Shown here: in pieces, positions 54,427 to 61,442 of the stretch | Numbering within the stretch: the stretch's first letter is position 1 | Layout of the letters: each line of letters begins with the position of its first letter | NCBI GenBank assembly: GCA_014529385.2 | Contig: CM043954.1 | Location: 4,465,306-4,529,305, forward strand | DNA: 64,000 nucleotides | Origin: Adiantum capillus-veneris | Taxonomy: Eukaryota; Streptophyta; Polypodiopsida; Polypodiales; Pteridaceae | Direction of reading: 5' to 3' | Program-made: the position numbers and the translations under genes | Notes under the pieces: generated by a model | Seen by the model: only the letters and a program-made list of their open reading frames with translations | The model's database searches: none | What the model was told of the DNA's origin: nothing

Positions 54427-56009
54427 GCACATGCACGCGTTTGCCCTCCCCACCCCATCAAAGAAAAAAAAAAGAGAGAGAGAAAAAGACTCACACAAGG
54501 AGGCCCAATTGCAATACCAGTTGGACAGGTTAACTTGGTCCCTCGGTATTGTTTTTATGATGTTAAAACATTCTTTTCTCTTCAGTCTCTAACGCAGAAA
54601 CAGCTAAATTTCTACACCAATAATTTTTTTCCTCTTTCTGTTTCAACTGTATGAGGACCCCAGGGCCAGGCTTCGGAATGGGCTCTACTGAGACGACATC
54701 GCAGTGAAGATTTGTTTGGGGTTCAAATTTGTGGAGCTTATCCGGATACTGTAGCTCGTACAGCTGAGATGATTGAGAAAGAATCTGAGGTTGATTTTAT
54801 TGATATTAATGTGGGCTGTCCGATAGACCTCGTTGTTAATAAGGGTGCTGGATCTTGCTTGCTCACAAAGCCAACCAGATTAAAACAGATTGTGATGGCA
54901 ACCTCGGGTTCACTTGATACTCCCCTAACAGTAAAGGTATGGCTGTCATAGAGGATAAAGATTTCATTCTAGTTTGTAATTGAGAGCTTGTACACTACTT
55001 TTCTGTGTATTAGGTGCGCATGGGTTACTATGAAGGGAAAAATTGTGTTCAATCGTTTATTGGTGACATTCATGATTGGGGCGCTTCTGCCTTAACCATC
55101 CATGGGAGGACACGCCAACAGCGGTACAGCAAGGTTGCGGATTGGGAATACATATATAAAACCAGCTACCTAGCATCGGAGAATCTTCAAGTCTTAGGGA
55201 ATGGAGATATTTTTTCCTATACAGATTGGAATGAACACATAAGTGCGGCAAAGCTCTCAACATGCATGCTTGCTAGAGGTGTGCTGATCAAGGTATTGTG
55301 ATGTAGTGTAATAAATTGATTCTTGACAGAGGGGCTTTTGCAATCCAAGTCTTAAAGCAATTTGCCAATAGCCATGGTTGCTCACAGAAATAAAGGAGCA
55401 GCGACATTGGGACATATCATCAGCAGAAAGGTTTGACATTGTGAAGGACTACGTACGCTATGGACTTCAGCACTGGGGTTCAGATGCCAAAGGTTTGCTT
55501 CCCACTTTTACACTCCAAGGTCTAGTAAGCATAATAAAATGGGACGCCCATTTTTGGGCTTCCCATCATCCGCATCGTCCTCCCGTTCCCCTCGTCACAG
55601 CGCTGTCCCATGTTGAAACTCGTCTCTGTATAAACTGGGTCTCTTCCTGCAGGTGTGGAAACAACAAGGCATTTCTTGTTGGAGTGGTTGAGCTACATGC
55701 ACCGATATATTCCTGTTGGTTTGCTGGAAGCTATTCCTCAAAAGCTAAATTGGCGGCCTCCATTGTACTATGGGCGTAATGATCTTGAGACACTCATGGC
55801 ATCTGATTCTGCTGCTGATTGGGTTGGTCTTGAATCTGCTGCAATTTTTGAAAATTCATGTAAATTATTTACCTGTATCTTAATTAAGCATACTGGCCGT
55901 CTGTCTCTAGGTTCGGATCTCGGAAATGCTCCTGGGCCCCCCTCCAGCAAGTTTTTCTTTTACACCGCGCCATAAGTCAAATGCTTATGATAGAGCTGAG
56001 AATGGGTGA
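32202..56009 (+). CDS. DUS3: tRNA-dihydrouridine synthase 3, partial (7 exons)
   Basis: Exons: 32202-32438, 53882-54361, 54664-54936, 55014-55292, 55372-55492, 55653-55822 and 55911-56009. All introns are GT-AG and phases agree. The enzyme uses FMN and NADPH to reduce a uridine in the variable loop of tRNA (position 47 in the DUS3 family). The first exon has the CCCH finger. The rest is the synthase domain: [50 protein letters not shown] (catalytic Cys), [30 protein letters not shown]. It ends YDRAENG at TGA 56007. Catalytic and flavin motifs look intact. The start and earlier finger lie outside or were not found. The first intron shown is 21.4 kb. Confidence 0.92.
32439..33278. other. DUS3 intron, start; coding-like patch unassigned
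   Basis: The intron begins at 32439. Around 32555-32690 one frame is open and reads [20 protein letters not shown] and [13 protein letters not shown], which looks protein-like, but I cannot name a family and see no clear splice sites. The rest is AT-rich with no gene. Confidence 0.4.
33279..33600. repeat. Possible inverted-repeat element ends
   Basis: CATAGTTACAAGGGAATGCC at 33279 shares its first ten bases with the ends of the MITE at 30845. GGAACGCGTTCC (a perfect palindrome, 33318-33329) and a diverged partial repeat near 33500-33560 (ACCAGGGACCGCTG, GAATGCGTTTCATAG) suggest a decayed relative. Confidence 0.4.
33601..33959. other. Intron sequence, no gene recognised
   Basis: AT-rich, with no motif I recognise. 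Confidence 0.4.
33960..34231 (-). pseudogene. LINE endonuclease N-terminus fragment
   Basis: On the minus strand [40 protein letters not shown] and [10 protein letters not shown] match the start of the LINE ORF2 AP-endonuclease (TWN.RG...., LLTETH). The fragment stops after about 80 residues. A related piece lies at 35280-35500. Confidence 0.65.
34340..35560 (-). pseudogene. LINE endonuclease region, heavily decayed
   Basis: Minus-strand pieces in order are [15 protein letters not shown] (35415-35370), a broken middle with [18 protein letters not shown] (35085-35030, compare YIAICYFPPSTSVYA in LINE A), and [10 protein letters not shown] near 34895 (compare GDFNARTGN). That is the correct order for one endonuclease domain, with many stops and shifts. 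It is closer to the LINE A/B group than to LINE E. Confidence 0.55.
35561..36225. other. Intron sequence, no gene recognised
   Basis: No convincing coding or repeat structure. Short frames on both strands are taken as chance. Confidence 0.4.
36226..36657 (+). repeat. Putative LTR beside a primer site
   Basis: It begins TGTGACGTACCTCCTC, a start often seen in plant Ty3 LTRs, and ends CTAACA exactly before a primer binding site. At about 432 bp its size is normal. No partner LTR or coding pol was found downstream, so the element is truncated. Confidence 0.55.
36659..36670 (+). other. Primer binding site, initiator tRNA-Met
   Basis: TGGTATCAGAGC, the exact canonical plant site, lies one base after the LTR end. 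Confidence 0.85.
36671..37626. other. Truncated interior after primer site
   Basis: A short frame from an ATG 19 bases after the primer site stops after 17 codons. No gag or pol domain is visible up to the inverted-repeat element. Confidence 0.4.
37627..38953. mobile_element. Non-coding element with terminal inverted repeats
   Basis: TAACACTAGT at 37627-37636 is exactly inverted at 38944-38953 (ACTAGTGTTA). Inside these, GGACACTTTCAGTGTTC (37652-37668) matches the inverse of the perfect palindrome GGACACTTAAGTGTCC (38919-38934). The interior is AT-rich without coding. TA at both ends fits a mariner-type target, but this is not proven. Confidence 0.55.
37653..37743. repeat. Direct repeat, 39 bp twice
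   Basis: A 39-bp unit starting ACACTTTCAGTGTTC and ending TTTAGATTAAAA occurs at 37653-37691 and 37705-37743 without change, separated by 13 A-rich bases. Each copy includes the self-complementary motif ACACTTTCAGTGT. Confidence 0.85.
38954..40327. other. Intron sequence, no gene recognised
   Basis: Short frames such as 39256-39606 (+) and 39835-39539 (-) have no domain I recognise. The minus frame includes [16 protein letters not shown], faintly like a copia gag start, but this is too weak to call. Confidence 0.35.
40328..40629. repeat. Perfect tandem duplication, 151 bp x 2
   Basis: The unit from AAGCGTAAAAGAAGGATTAC to GCAAAAAGCACTGA is present at 40328-40478 and again at 40479-40629, apparently identical. 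It contains ACGTGGCA and GACGTGGC motifs. Identity means a very recent event or an assembly artefact. Confidence 0.88.
40630..41091. other. Intron sequence, no gene recognised
   Basis: No coding motif. This leads into the duplicated gag leader. Confidence 0.35.
41092..42000. repeat. Tandem duplication, about 445 bp x 2
   Basis: The segment from TTACTGGGCATAAGCC to GGATGGCGACA is present from 41092 and again from 41536. Copies differ by substitutions and small indels. The breakpoint falls in a T-run before TACTGGGC. Each copy holds the start of a Ty3 gag, including a Pro-rich stretch and [17 protein letters not shown]. Confidence 0.8.
41800..42895 (+). pseudogene. Ty3 gag and protease start, truncated
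   Basis: After a Pro-rich start the capsid domain reads [59 protein letters not shown] and [19 protein letters not shown] (41975-42350). These match the retrotransposon gag pattern (GDA..WW, W..F...F). A TAG follows EDQC at 42368. Zinc-finger sequence is not seen. The last part encodes [20 protein letters not shown] (about 42830-42890), a protease core whose catalytic Asp is replaced (Asn-Pro-Gly). The copy ends there. Confidence 0.75.
42896..44352. other. Intron sequence, no gene recognised
   Basis: Short open frames on both strands show no known domain. Small inverted words (GATTAGCAACTAGCTAATC near 43532) are present. It could be LTR or leader sequence of a neighbouring element. Confidence 0.35.
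44640..45766 (-). pseudogene. Chimeric ORF: DUF4283-like, integrase C-term, chromodomain
   Basis: On the minus strand ATG 45764-45766 starts [20 protein letters not shown]. After one shift near 45680 comes a DUF4283-like region: [73 protein letters not shown]. It runs with no stop into Ty3 integrase C-terminal sequence: [58 protein letters not shown]. One TAG (44758) precedes a chromodomain ([20 protein letters not shown]). DUF4283 normally belongs to a different protein, so two elements were joined. The open stretch from about 45680 to 44761 is some 306 codons. Confidence 0.75.
45767..46335. repeat. G-rich low-complexity tract
   Basis: The plus strand is extremely G-rich with irregular repeats such as GGGGGATAGCGGG and GGCAGCGCGGGGGCAGCAAC, and a run of ten G near 45970. 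Open frames here (Pro-rich on the minus strand) are composition effects. It splits the copia gag remnant from the chimeric ORF and may be a CpG-rich 5' region of the latter. Confidence 0.65.
46340..46815 (-). pseudogene. Copia gag N-terminus, frameshifted
   Basis: Minus-strand [40 protein letters not shown] starts at 46815. After a shift near 46640 it continues [40 protein letters not shown] and [20 protein letters not shown]. This is the standard copia gag (UBN2-type) order. It is cut off at the G-rich tract. It lies downstream of a matching LTR and primer site on the same strand. Confidence 0.8.
46816..47484. other. Leader of the minus-strand copia element
   Basis: About 670 bp of AT-rich sequence with repeated AATTTCAG/CTGAAATT words lie between primer site and gag. 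No coding is recognised. Confidence 0.5.
47485..47496 (-). other. Primer binding site, initiator tRNA-Met
   Basis: GCTCTGATACCA on this strand is TGGTATCAGAGC on the minus strand, two bases from the LTR end. Confidence 0.88.
47499..47814 (-). repeat. 5' LTR of the minus-strand copia element
   Basis: In element orientation it begins TGTAGGGAATAAAGG and ends AGTAAGACCTCACA; 316 bp. It contains GTGTATAATACT as a TATA-like box. The partner LTR was not found, so the element is truncated within gag or rearranged. Confidence 0.7.
47815..48560 (+). pseudogene. Ty3 RNase H to integrase zinc domain fragment
   Basis: In order: [59 protein letters not shown] (47895-48085), then broken THHSLKYL-like sequence. 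After a gap of decayed linker, [20 protein letters not shown] and [13 protein letters not shown] (48450-48545) match the region before and at the integrase His-His-Cys-Cys domain. It is then cut by the LINE fragment. Direction is opposite to the copia LTR beside it. Confidence 0.75.
48570..49250 (-). mobile_element. LINE 3' fragment related to 10164-11335
   Basis: The minus strand carries the same 3' region as the LINE at 10 kb: LWDCPSAQQVW.RVL-like sequence (here [20 protein letters not shown] at 49250-49185), [11 protein letters not shown], then the shared 3' untranslated part ending near CTTTTCTTAACTAATGGAAA. No clear poly(A) is left. The two copies are perhaps 70-80% similar by eye. It truncates the Ty3 fragment. 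Confidence 0.7.
49251..49449 (-). pseudogene. Start of an ORF1/gag-like protein with coiled coil
   Basis: Minus-strand [20 protein letters not shown], then [20 protein letters not shown] and [20 protein letters not shown]. Leu/Ile/Met sit at heptad spacing, a clear coiled coil. This looks like the start of a transposon ORF1 or gag. The frame runs into the LINE fragment, so its natural end is lost. Confidence 0.5.
49450..49780. other. Possible leader of the coiled-coil ORF
   Basis: No coding. TGTCACAG and CTGTGACA words recur in opposite orientation. Upstream of the minus-strand ORF this would be its leader. Confidence 0.35.
49785..50220 (-). repeat. SINE copies and long (GA)n tracts
   Basis: Three truncated or complete SINE units in minus orientation start at 49802, 49978 and 50096 (TTTTAACGTCGTAGGAAACT and variants). 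The first includes the tRNA-like part with box B (GTTCAATTC on the minus strand, about 49860-49870). (GA)n tracts of 72 and 64 bases (about 50014-50085, 50148-50211) follow the second and third. Confidence 0.75.
50221..52760 (-). mobile_element. LINE B, 5'-truncated, long open ORF2
   Basis: A minus-strand relative of LINE A, from inside RT (near 52760) to the 3' terminus at 50221. The end has a perfect hairpin AGGCCGA-AA-TCGGCCT (50233-50248), GACGTTAAAAATTTTTC and (TC)n, just as in LINE A but with different stem bases. The 5' cut borders a (GA)n tract. It is the best preserved LINE in the window. Confidence 0.88.
50439..52734 (-). pseudogene. LINE B ORF2, RT to C-terminal zinc region
   Basis: Two overlapping frames (52734-52381, then 52505-50439 of 688 codons) differ by one shift near 52480. 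Motifs are [75 protein letters not shown] and [20 protein letters not shown]. The active site reads YAYD (51999-52010) where YADD is required, so one metal-binding Asp is lost. The zinc motif [18 protein letters not shown] (near 50940) and QLTDFFQRI are intact, and an Arg-rich tail ends it. LINE A is collinear over the whole length. Confidence 0.88.
52763..52840. repeat. (GA)n microsatellite
   Basis: About 39 GA units lie between the 5' truncation of LINE B and the LINE tail copy. In minus orientation it is the (TC)n tail of that copy. Confidence 0.9.
52843..52935 (-). mobile_element. LINE 3'-tail copy, about 95 bp
   Basis: On the minus strand this reads like LINE A 31856-31960 (TCTGACTT.GTATCAGATACA, GCATTGTAACTTTC-type, then GACGTTAATATAACATTTC) with only a few differences. 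It is an extremely 5'-truncated insertion, or a tiny SINE-like derivative. Confidence 0.75.
52936..52995. repeat. (GA)n then (GAA)n microsatellite
   Basis: The tract separates the LINE tail from the SINE array and in minus orientation is the tail of the first SINE unit. Confidence 0.85.
52990..53818 (-). repeat. Tandem array of tRNA-derived SINE units
   Basis: Five units start at about 52992, 53171, 53368, 53549 and 53744 (spacing 179-197 bp). In minus orientation each has GGTAGATTGGTTATGCCATT (box A-like), AATAACAGGTCTTGAGTTCA with box B GAGTTCAACTCC, then TAAGGTCTCTTGGGATAGTT and TCCTACGACGTTAAAACTCT. The linkers hold variable CA and GAA runs. The layout resembles a tRNA head joined to a LINE-like tail. 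The last unit is cut by the (GA)n tract before the DUS3 exon. Confidence 0.8.
53819..53857. repeat. (GA)n microsatellite
   Basis: It lies 24 bases before the predicted DUS3 acceptor, replacing the usual pyrimidine tract with purines. Confidence 0.9.
53882..54361 (+). CDS. DUS3: DUS3 exon: linker and start of synthase domain
   Basis: The most likely acceptor is the AG at 53880-53881, just after a (GA)n tract. The donor CAG/GTGAATG is at 54361/54362. It encodes a charged linker ([18 protein letters not shown]) and then [20 protein letters not shown], the start of the TIM barrel, to MAMCTNLLQ. Phase 0 ends fit the neighbouring exons. The acceptor itself is the least certain boundary of the gene. 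Confidence 0.85.
54375..54424. repeat. (TC)n microsatellite in DUS3 intron
   Basis: About 24 TC units start 14 bases after the donor at 54362. Confidence 0.9.
54664..54936 (+). CDS. DUS3: DUS3 exon with catalytic cysteine
   Basis: 91 codons from [20 protein letters not shown] to TPLTVK. It contains [20 protein letters not shown], where the Cys is the general acid that protonates the uridine. Donor AAG/GTATGG. Confidence 0.9.
55014..55292 (+). CDS. DUS3: DUS3 exon, tRNA/FMN-binding part of barrel
   Basis: 93 codons: [75 protein letters not shown] and GNGD are flavin phosphate-binding motifs of the family. Confidence 0.9.
55372..55492 (+). CDS. DUS3: DUS3 exon
   Basis: The acceptor GCCAATAG ends at 55371. 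[20 protein letters not shown] to HWGSDAK follows, ending in phase 1 so that the next exon completes a Gly codon. Other DUS3 proteins usually have W(V/I)[12 protein letters not shown] here. Confidence 0.9.
55535..55612. repeat. MITE-like remnant in DUS3 intron
   Basis: GGGACGCCCATTTTTGGGC resembles GGGACGCCCGATTTCGGGAC inside the element at 30845. CGTCCTCCCGTTCCCCTCGT and TGTCCCATG follow, like its right arm. Ends are not clear. Confidence 0.45.
55653..55822 (+). CDS. DUS3: DUS3 exon, C-terminal helical region
   Basis: The acceptor TTCCTGCAG ends at 55652. It completes Gly, then [26 protein letters not shown]-like [15 protein letters not shown] and [11 protein letters not shown]. The intron before it (55493-55652) holds a GGGACGCCC...GTCCC stretch related to the MITE at 30845. 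Confidence 0.9.
55911..56009 (+). CDS. DUS3: DUS3 last exon and stop
   Basis: The acceptor CTGTCTCTAG ends at 55910. [20 protein letters not shown] and [12 protein letters not shown] end at TGA 56007-56009, the conserved C-terminus of the family. Confidence 0.9.
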   Translation, partial: VRISEMLLGPPPASFSFTPRHKSNAYDRAENG

Positions 56010-56700
56010 GACAGGAAGGCCTTTGGTGGAGAAACCTATTGCCTGTGTGTCAGATAAAATTCGATCATTGATCCTATTTGTGACACCTTGAAAGTGTCTC
56101 GAAGCGCTTCAAAGATGGCTGAAAAATATGGCCTTTTCTCTGCAAAACAAGTTATCCATTCCTTACGTGTTAGAAGTAATTGCAAATCAGGTCAGCGTAT
56201 GCTAGTCAGAGGCAAGATGATGGACTGTTGTTTTGTGCAGGGATAATGTTGGATTTGCAGGTCTCTTTGCAGTTATGTTGTGGAGGTTCTTTTAAGCCCT
56301 ACTGCTGAGATTTGATGTGTAAGTAAGGTAAACCATCAATGAACAAGCACAATTTTGTAAGATGCATTGATTAGGCAATGGGCTGTTGAGCTGGCTGATA
56401 CTTTTGTTGAAAAGGTCCTCTCGGTCCAACTTCCCTTTGATACTCCATCTCTCTAATCTAGGCTGTTGGAAGCCAGGTAGGAATGTAAGGACTCCTGTTA
56501 AGTTGAAAAGTTTCCACTTGCAAAGTAAATGCTGCTGTCACTGTAATCACTCCTTGATTGATCCTCCAATTTCTAGTAGACATGCAAATTGAAAATCACT
56601 ATCTTACCACTATTTTGAGCTGTAACGCTTAAACATTTAGTGACAAGTCACGCAAAGCTAATCGAGACGTCTATTACAATGTAACTCTTGTTAGTCATCG
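56010..56700 (+). other. DUS3 3' untranslated region and flank
   Basis: No further coding after the DUS3 stop. A polyadenylation site is not obvious. Confidence 0.4.
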
Positions 56701-56844
56701 ATGCTATCCTCTTCCTTAATCTTGTGCTTCCCCTCCTCACCCCACTTTATGTTGTCTTTCGCTTCTCGGTTCTCTTCTGCCTCCCCCCCTCTTGAAATAC
56801 AAGTGCAACACTTGGTGGATCTATCTTGTAAGTCTCTTGGGATT

Positions 56845-56922
56845 CAGATTCACTATGTTGTAACAGCTTGGTCTCATAGGTCATTTTGGCCTTTTGAAGA
56901 CATTAATATATCATTTCATTTC

Positions 56923-56961
<39 letters not shown>
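56845..56961 (+). mobile_element. LINE 3'-tail copy with (TC)n
   Basis: GTCTCATAGGTCATTTTGGC, CTTTTGAAGACATTAATATA and TCATTTCATTTC then (TC)n match the LINE A end closely over about 80 bp. The stem AGGTCA/TGGCCT is retained. The copy is severely truncated at its 5' side. Confidence 0.75.
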
Positions 56962-56964
<3 letters not shown>

Positions 56965-57183
56965 TGATCCCTCAATAGACTCCCAAGCGAATGAAGCTTT
57001 TGTACATTGCCATTGTGTTACGGAACCTAGTGGGTCACACTTCATACATTACACCACCCATATTGCCCCCAACTACAAAACCATCTTTGTCTAAAATGGA
57101 AACCGTCCACACCCTTATATGCTTGAGCCATTCGTTCGTAGGTGATATGCACTATCGTAGCCATTTGGCTTAGCTCCGCTCCG

Positions 57184-57342
57184 ACTCCCTTCAATGTGAG
57201 ACGGGGTAATGGAGAATTGTCCCATAGACTATGCTCACTGCAATTATGACAGTCTCAGTACCACTCCCTTCAATGCGAAACAGGGTAATGGAGAATTGTC
57301 CCATAGGCTATGCTCATTGCAATTTTGAGAGTCCATGTAACA
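57184..57342. repeat. Tandem duplication, about 79 bp x 2
   Basis: ACTCCCTTCAATG.GA.AC through TGGAGAATTGTCCCATAG to CTATGCTCA.TGCAATT occurs from 57184 and 57263 with a few substitutions. It lies just upstream of another LINE tail and may belong to its 3' untranslated region. Confidence 0.7.
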
Positions 57343-57439
57343 CACAATACTCGGCCTTTGCTCGCATCCGAACTTGCTTCCCTCACTTGTTTAGCCATGA
57401 CTCAAACCTACTCACTTTCCTCTCCCATACAAAGTGTGG

Positions 57440-57518
57440 GCTCGTCAAATCACTTATCAGCCCCACACTCACGGTGTCTTTGGTCCCATAGGTCATATTT
57501 GACCTCTAGGACAACAAT

Positions 57519-57560
<42 letters not shown>
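57440..57560 (+). mobile_element. LINE 3' end with perfect tail hairpin
   Basis: GTCCCATAGGTCATATTTGA contains the perfect stem AGGTCA-TATT-TGACCT (57490-57505). CTAGGACAACAATAAAATC and (TC)n follow (57524-57560). The position of hairpin, short spacer and (TC)n equals LINE A and B, with different bases. Confidence 0.65.
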
Positions 57561-57562
<2 letters not shown>

Positions 57563-58584
57563 GTAACTTGAAGTTGCCCTTCAATTGTCAATTTGCCGAA
57601 TCGGTCATTAGAAGGGCTGGCATCCAATTGCCCTTCAAAATCCGAATTCAAAGTTTTGGTGATGCCTTACAGTATTATAATACTTTCTATTTGCCTAGTG
57701 ACCCCTTGGGAGTGCAGAGACGCGTTACAAGAGTGGAGGGTGAGAGAGAGGAACTTGCAAGAATCGAAGGGCGTTGGCTGTATATGTGTTCACACGCGTC
57801 AGCGCCTGAGCTTGCGACCTGCAATGGAGGCCACGTTTTGCTTATGCTCATTATCCCTCACATCCCTTCGTAAGGCATCTCTCGAGTCGCATCCCGTTGG
57901 TACCTCTTGGAAGTTGGAGCTTCAAGCTTAAGACAGAGAAAATCGTGACTCGCGAGTCTTTCGAGTCCGACTCTGTCTAGGTTTAATTTTTTGGCTTCGA
58001 AAGACAGAAGCATTATTAGGTGTTCGCGAAAAACCATTTCCCCAAACAGACTAAATTCTTTTTCTTGAATTTTCCGAGTGTAAATTTTTAAAAATTAAGC
58101 TATTTTTTTAATTTTTAACACTATTTTCCCTATTTTGGGGCGGAATTTCTCCTTTTGAGCTTGCCCTCAACCGGCATTTTTGAAATTGAAAACAACACAA
58201 TATTAAGCTGAGACACATTTTTCCCGAACACCGCAAGTGCAAACTTTGTGCACGTTGATTTTTTTGTCAAATAGTGACTTCGTCTATCTTAGTGAAAAAC
58301 AATTGCATTACTTAGGCGCCCTCTAAACAATTTAGACTTTGTGATTTGGATAATTGCATGGATGTTTATTGCTAGTGCTTGAAAAAAACTTGGAAAACTT
58401 GCATATGAGAAACTTTAGAGGTATATATTAAATAGTTTATATAGACAGGCTTTCAAACCTTAATTATGTTGGTTTTCTCACCTTCATAATTAAAACTTAG
58501 ATGTGTGGATTACACTAAACGTAGGTTTTTTCCATTCACAATTCAAGGAGTTGCAGTATTGAAAAGTGTCAGGTTAATGTGAAG
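57561..58584. other. No gene recognised
   Basis: The first 300 bases have an open frame without known motif. The rest is AT-rich. Confidence 0.4.
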
Positions 58585-58705
58585 TGTGATTTTAACATTG
58601 TAGGAACAATTCCAAGAGACCTAAAAGATCTATGTGAGGTGTGATTCAAGACACATACTCGAGAGAGCAATGTGATAACCAATTTACCATAGTTTATTGC
58701 TAGAA
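58585..58705 (-). repeat. Diverged SINE copy
   Basis: TTTTAACATTGTAGGAACAA, CCAAGAGACCTAAAAGATCT and GTGATAACCAATTTACCATA follow the SINE order on the minus strand. It is much more diverged than the 53-kb array. Confidence 0.65.
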
Positions 58706-59059
58706 AGATTATTTCAATTTTCTTGTTTTAGTCGAAGAATTGTATATAGAGAAATTCATAGAAGGGTCATTCCAGTTTCCTCTTCTTAAATTGAGAACAT
58801 GGTCTTGGGAAACTCATGGCTCTTTTTACAAAAGAGGTGACATTATATAGCCTGATTTCGTGTATTATCTTGAGCTATCAACTCTTGCTAAATCATAGTT
58901 CATGTCTCTTTTTACATCAACGAGGGTAACAAACTTTAGGATTTAAGAACCGCTTAGAGTATACATATTGTTACCTGTTTCTAAATAGTTTCAAATATCA
59001 GTCTCAATTTGCCACATGGTCATATGGCTTGATCGGGTGTGTTATTTTGAGTCATCAAT
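58706..59059. other. No gene recognised
   Basis: AT-rich, with no motif. Confidence 0.4.
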
Positions 59060-59700
59060 TTTCAATCATAATTTTTGCCTCTTTTTATTCATAAATTTTG
59101 GTTTCAGGAATTCTTTCCAATTGGATTTGCTCATTTTCAGCAACAACGATACAAAGGAAATGTACGGTATCATGAAAGCATTAATCACCGTGCTTCTACT
59201 ATGAAAGGGGAGGAATGCAAACTTCCATCTTCTCATTTTGTTGTTAACTTTGGTCAAGAGCCAGTCGAATCTCTGTTTATGCGTAATGCCCACCGCAAGT
59301 GGAGCATTTAGGTGCCTGAACATAGTGTCCTTGCCTATAATCTTCCTGACCATTCCTCGGGTCGAAAGTGTCGCTTTCTAAGAGAGATATCAACCTAAAT
59401 TTCTCAACACTGCACATTGAGCCGAAGACAGTGGCAAAAAGTTGAACAATCTCAAGGGCTCTTCTTAGCGTCTCTGACTCAGCTTTGAGAAACAACAGAG
59501 ACATTTGTAAAGAGCTTAGCAAGCAATTGCTTTCTTCCAGATAGTGGAAGACCTCGAATTTCCCCTTTCGTCACATTGTCCTCAAGTAAAGTCACCAACG
59601 GGTGACAACCAATCGCAAAAAGCAGTGGGGCAAGGGGGCAGCCTTGCTTGATCGAGCGCATTAAACAAGGTTGAGGACTTTAGGATTCAAAATGCACCAA
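59060..59700 (-). pseudogene. LINE E reverse transcriptase fragment
   Basis: On the minus strand: SIKQGCPLAPLLFAIGCHPL (near 59655), then LLAKLF, followed by a damaged catalytic site where the Asp-Asp codons are replaced and the frame shifts, then SLLFLKAESETLRRALEIVQ. FDWLLTKVNNKMRRWKFAFL and FHSRSTVINAFMIPYI follow (59270-59150). These match the common plant L1-like RT (RQGCPLSP.LF, LFADDT.LF). It is a different clade from LINE A/B. Both ends are truncated. Confidence 0.78.
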
Positions 59701-60840
59701 GTGAAAGATTGTAAAGCATAAACGTTGTGTCACTTTGTTTTCTATGTAGCCACAAATATCGTCGTCTCAATTTGTTGCATGGTCATATGGCTTGATCGGG
59801 TGTTATCTTGAGCTACAGATTCTTACGAAAAGACAATACAGGTCTCTCTGTACATTAAAAAGAGCATTTGACTATAGGATTTAATAAGCACCGAGTGAGA
59901 TTGCAATGTAATAATGTTGGTTCTGTGTGTCACATATTATTGTGTGTCACATAAATGCAATAGTTTCAATTTTCCATATGATCATATGGCTTGTGTGTGT
60001 CATTTTGAACTACCAATTCTTACCTTCGAATTTTTTAGCTATCAAAGTAATATATGGTATTTGTTTGTGTGATTCAAAAGCATATGTCGCATAAATCACA
60101 TCAATCGGTCATATACGGTTATTTTTTACAACCAATGTGTCACATTAAGTTAATGTAAAAGTGTTTCATACTTCGTAATGCACTTGAAAACGTGTACACA
60201 TAGGTAGATTGATTTCTAATTGCTTTTTTTTTTTGTTTGTCCAATACCAATGCCCTATTGCATTAATATTGAATGAACCTTTTCATTCTCTTCCAAGTTT
60301 CAAAGGGTGGTTATTCTCCTATTTTCTACTTTAATAATGTGAATCAACTCAGATTTACAATTCACTAACTCTTGTTGTCATTGGTTTGGTTTGCTCTTTA
60401 ATACTTTGTAATTGTTTGAAATTTGCCAAGTTGTGGATTGTGGTTTGAAGAGTACATTGTTTACTTGTTGAATTTCGTCAAAGCTATAAAAAGGAATCTT
60501 TCAAATTTTAATGCATGAAAGAACATGAGATAAGCCAAAACTTAATAGTTTTAATTTTTTGGGTATTTTGATGTGGAAAGGTGCAAATTTTTCTCTTTGT
60601 TCATTGGAAGGGCAATTGTAAAAGTTGCTCTTCAATGCAGCAGGGCATAAGGTGAACATGGCTATCAATAGACATTTTGGGTTGCCCTTCAAATCTTAAC
60701 ATTGCCTCCCAAAGATCACATACAATGTAGGTCATTCTTGCAAAGAGCATTTTCTATTCTAAGAAAATTTCTTCGTTTCCTTTACACTCCACCTACAGCT
60801 TCCTAAAGTGAAACGTATTAAGAATGATCTATCTGATCTC
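59701..60840. other. No gene recognised
   Basis: AT-rich. CATATGGCTTG...GTGT...CATTTTGA-type phrases recur (near 59020, 59780, 59980), hinting at old duplicated LINE or SINE sequence. Confidence 0.4.
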
Positions 60841-60879
60841 TCCTATACGTTGATTACGGTCTCAAGAGGATGTCAATAT

Positions 60880-60926
<47 letters not shown>
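60841..60926 (+). mobile_element. Retroposon tail with (TC)n
   Basis: ACGGTCTCAAGAGGATGTCA, ATATAATTC and (TC)n (60883-60926) resemble the LINE/SINE 3' end without a clear hairpin. Confidence 0.45.
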
Positions 60927-60930
<4 letters not shown>

Positions 60931-61060
60931 AAGTGTGGTAGATTGGTTATCTCAATTTCCTCTTGAATAACAGGTCTTGTGTCACTCCTTGGATAGATCT
61001 CTTAGGTCTCTTGGGATAGTTTTCACCACTTTAAGACTACTTTTCTCATGTGTGTGAGCA
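60927..61060 (+). repeat. SINE copy, plus strand
   Basis: CAAGTGTGGTAGATTGGTTA, CCTCTTGAATAACAGGTCTT, then TTAGGTCTCTTGGGATAGTT follow the SINE order. Box B is damaged (TGTGTCACTCC). Confidence 0.7.
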
Positions 61061-61117
61061 TGCACACGTGTATGTGTGCCCTTGTGTAAATAACAAGAGA
61101 AAATTTGAAGAACCTGT

Positions 61118-61238
61118 TTTCACTCAAGCATGGTAGATTAGTTATCCTAGTTTCCTCTTGAATAACAAATCGTGAGTTCGAGACTAATGTTTGATAGATC
61201 TGAGGTCTCTTGGGATAGTTCCTACGACAATAAAATTT

Positions 61239-61245
<7 letters not shown>
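61118..61245 (+). repeat. SINE copy, plus strand, intact box B
   Basis: CATGGTAGATTAGTTATCCT and CCTCTTGAATAACAAATCGT are followed by GAGTTCGAGAC, a canonical tRNA box B (GTTCGAGAC). GAGGTCTCTTGGGATAGTTC and CTACGACAATAAAATTTCTC follow, ending in (GT)n. Confidence 0.75.
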
Positions 61246-61332
<87 letters not shown>

Positions 61333-61359
61333 GGGGGGAGGGGGGGATGGAAGTCTTGT

Positions 61360-61439
<80 letters not shown>
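61242..61439. repeat. Compound (TG)n(GA)n microsatellite, twice
   Basis: (TG)n at 61242-61274 then (GA)n to 61328, GTTTGGGGGGGAGGGGGGG, a short spacer, then (TG)n at about 61361-61392 and (GA)n to 61439. The second set repeats the order of the first. Confidence 0.9.

Positions 61440-61442
<3 letters not shown>

Noticed and set aside
60927-61245. True tRNA genes suggested by box A/box B
   Set aside because: The acceptor stem and anticodon stem do not pair; the sequence continues into a SINE body and tail.
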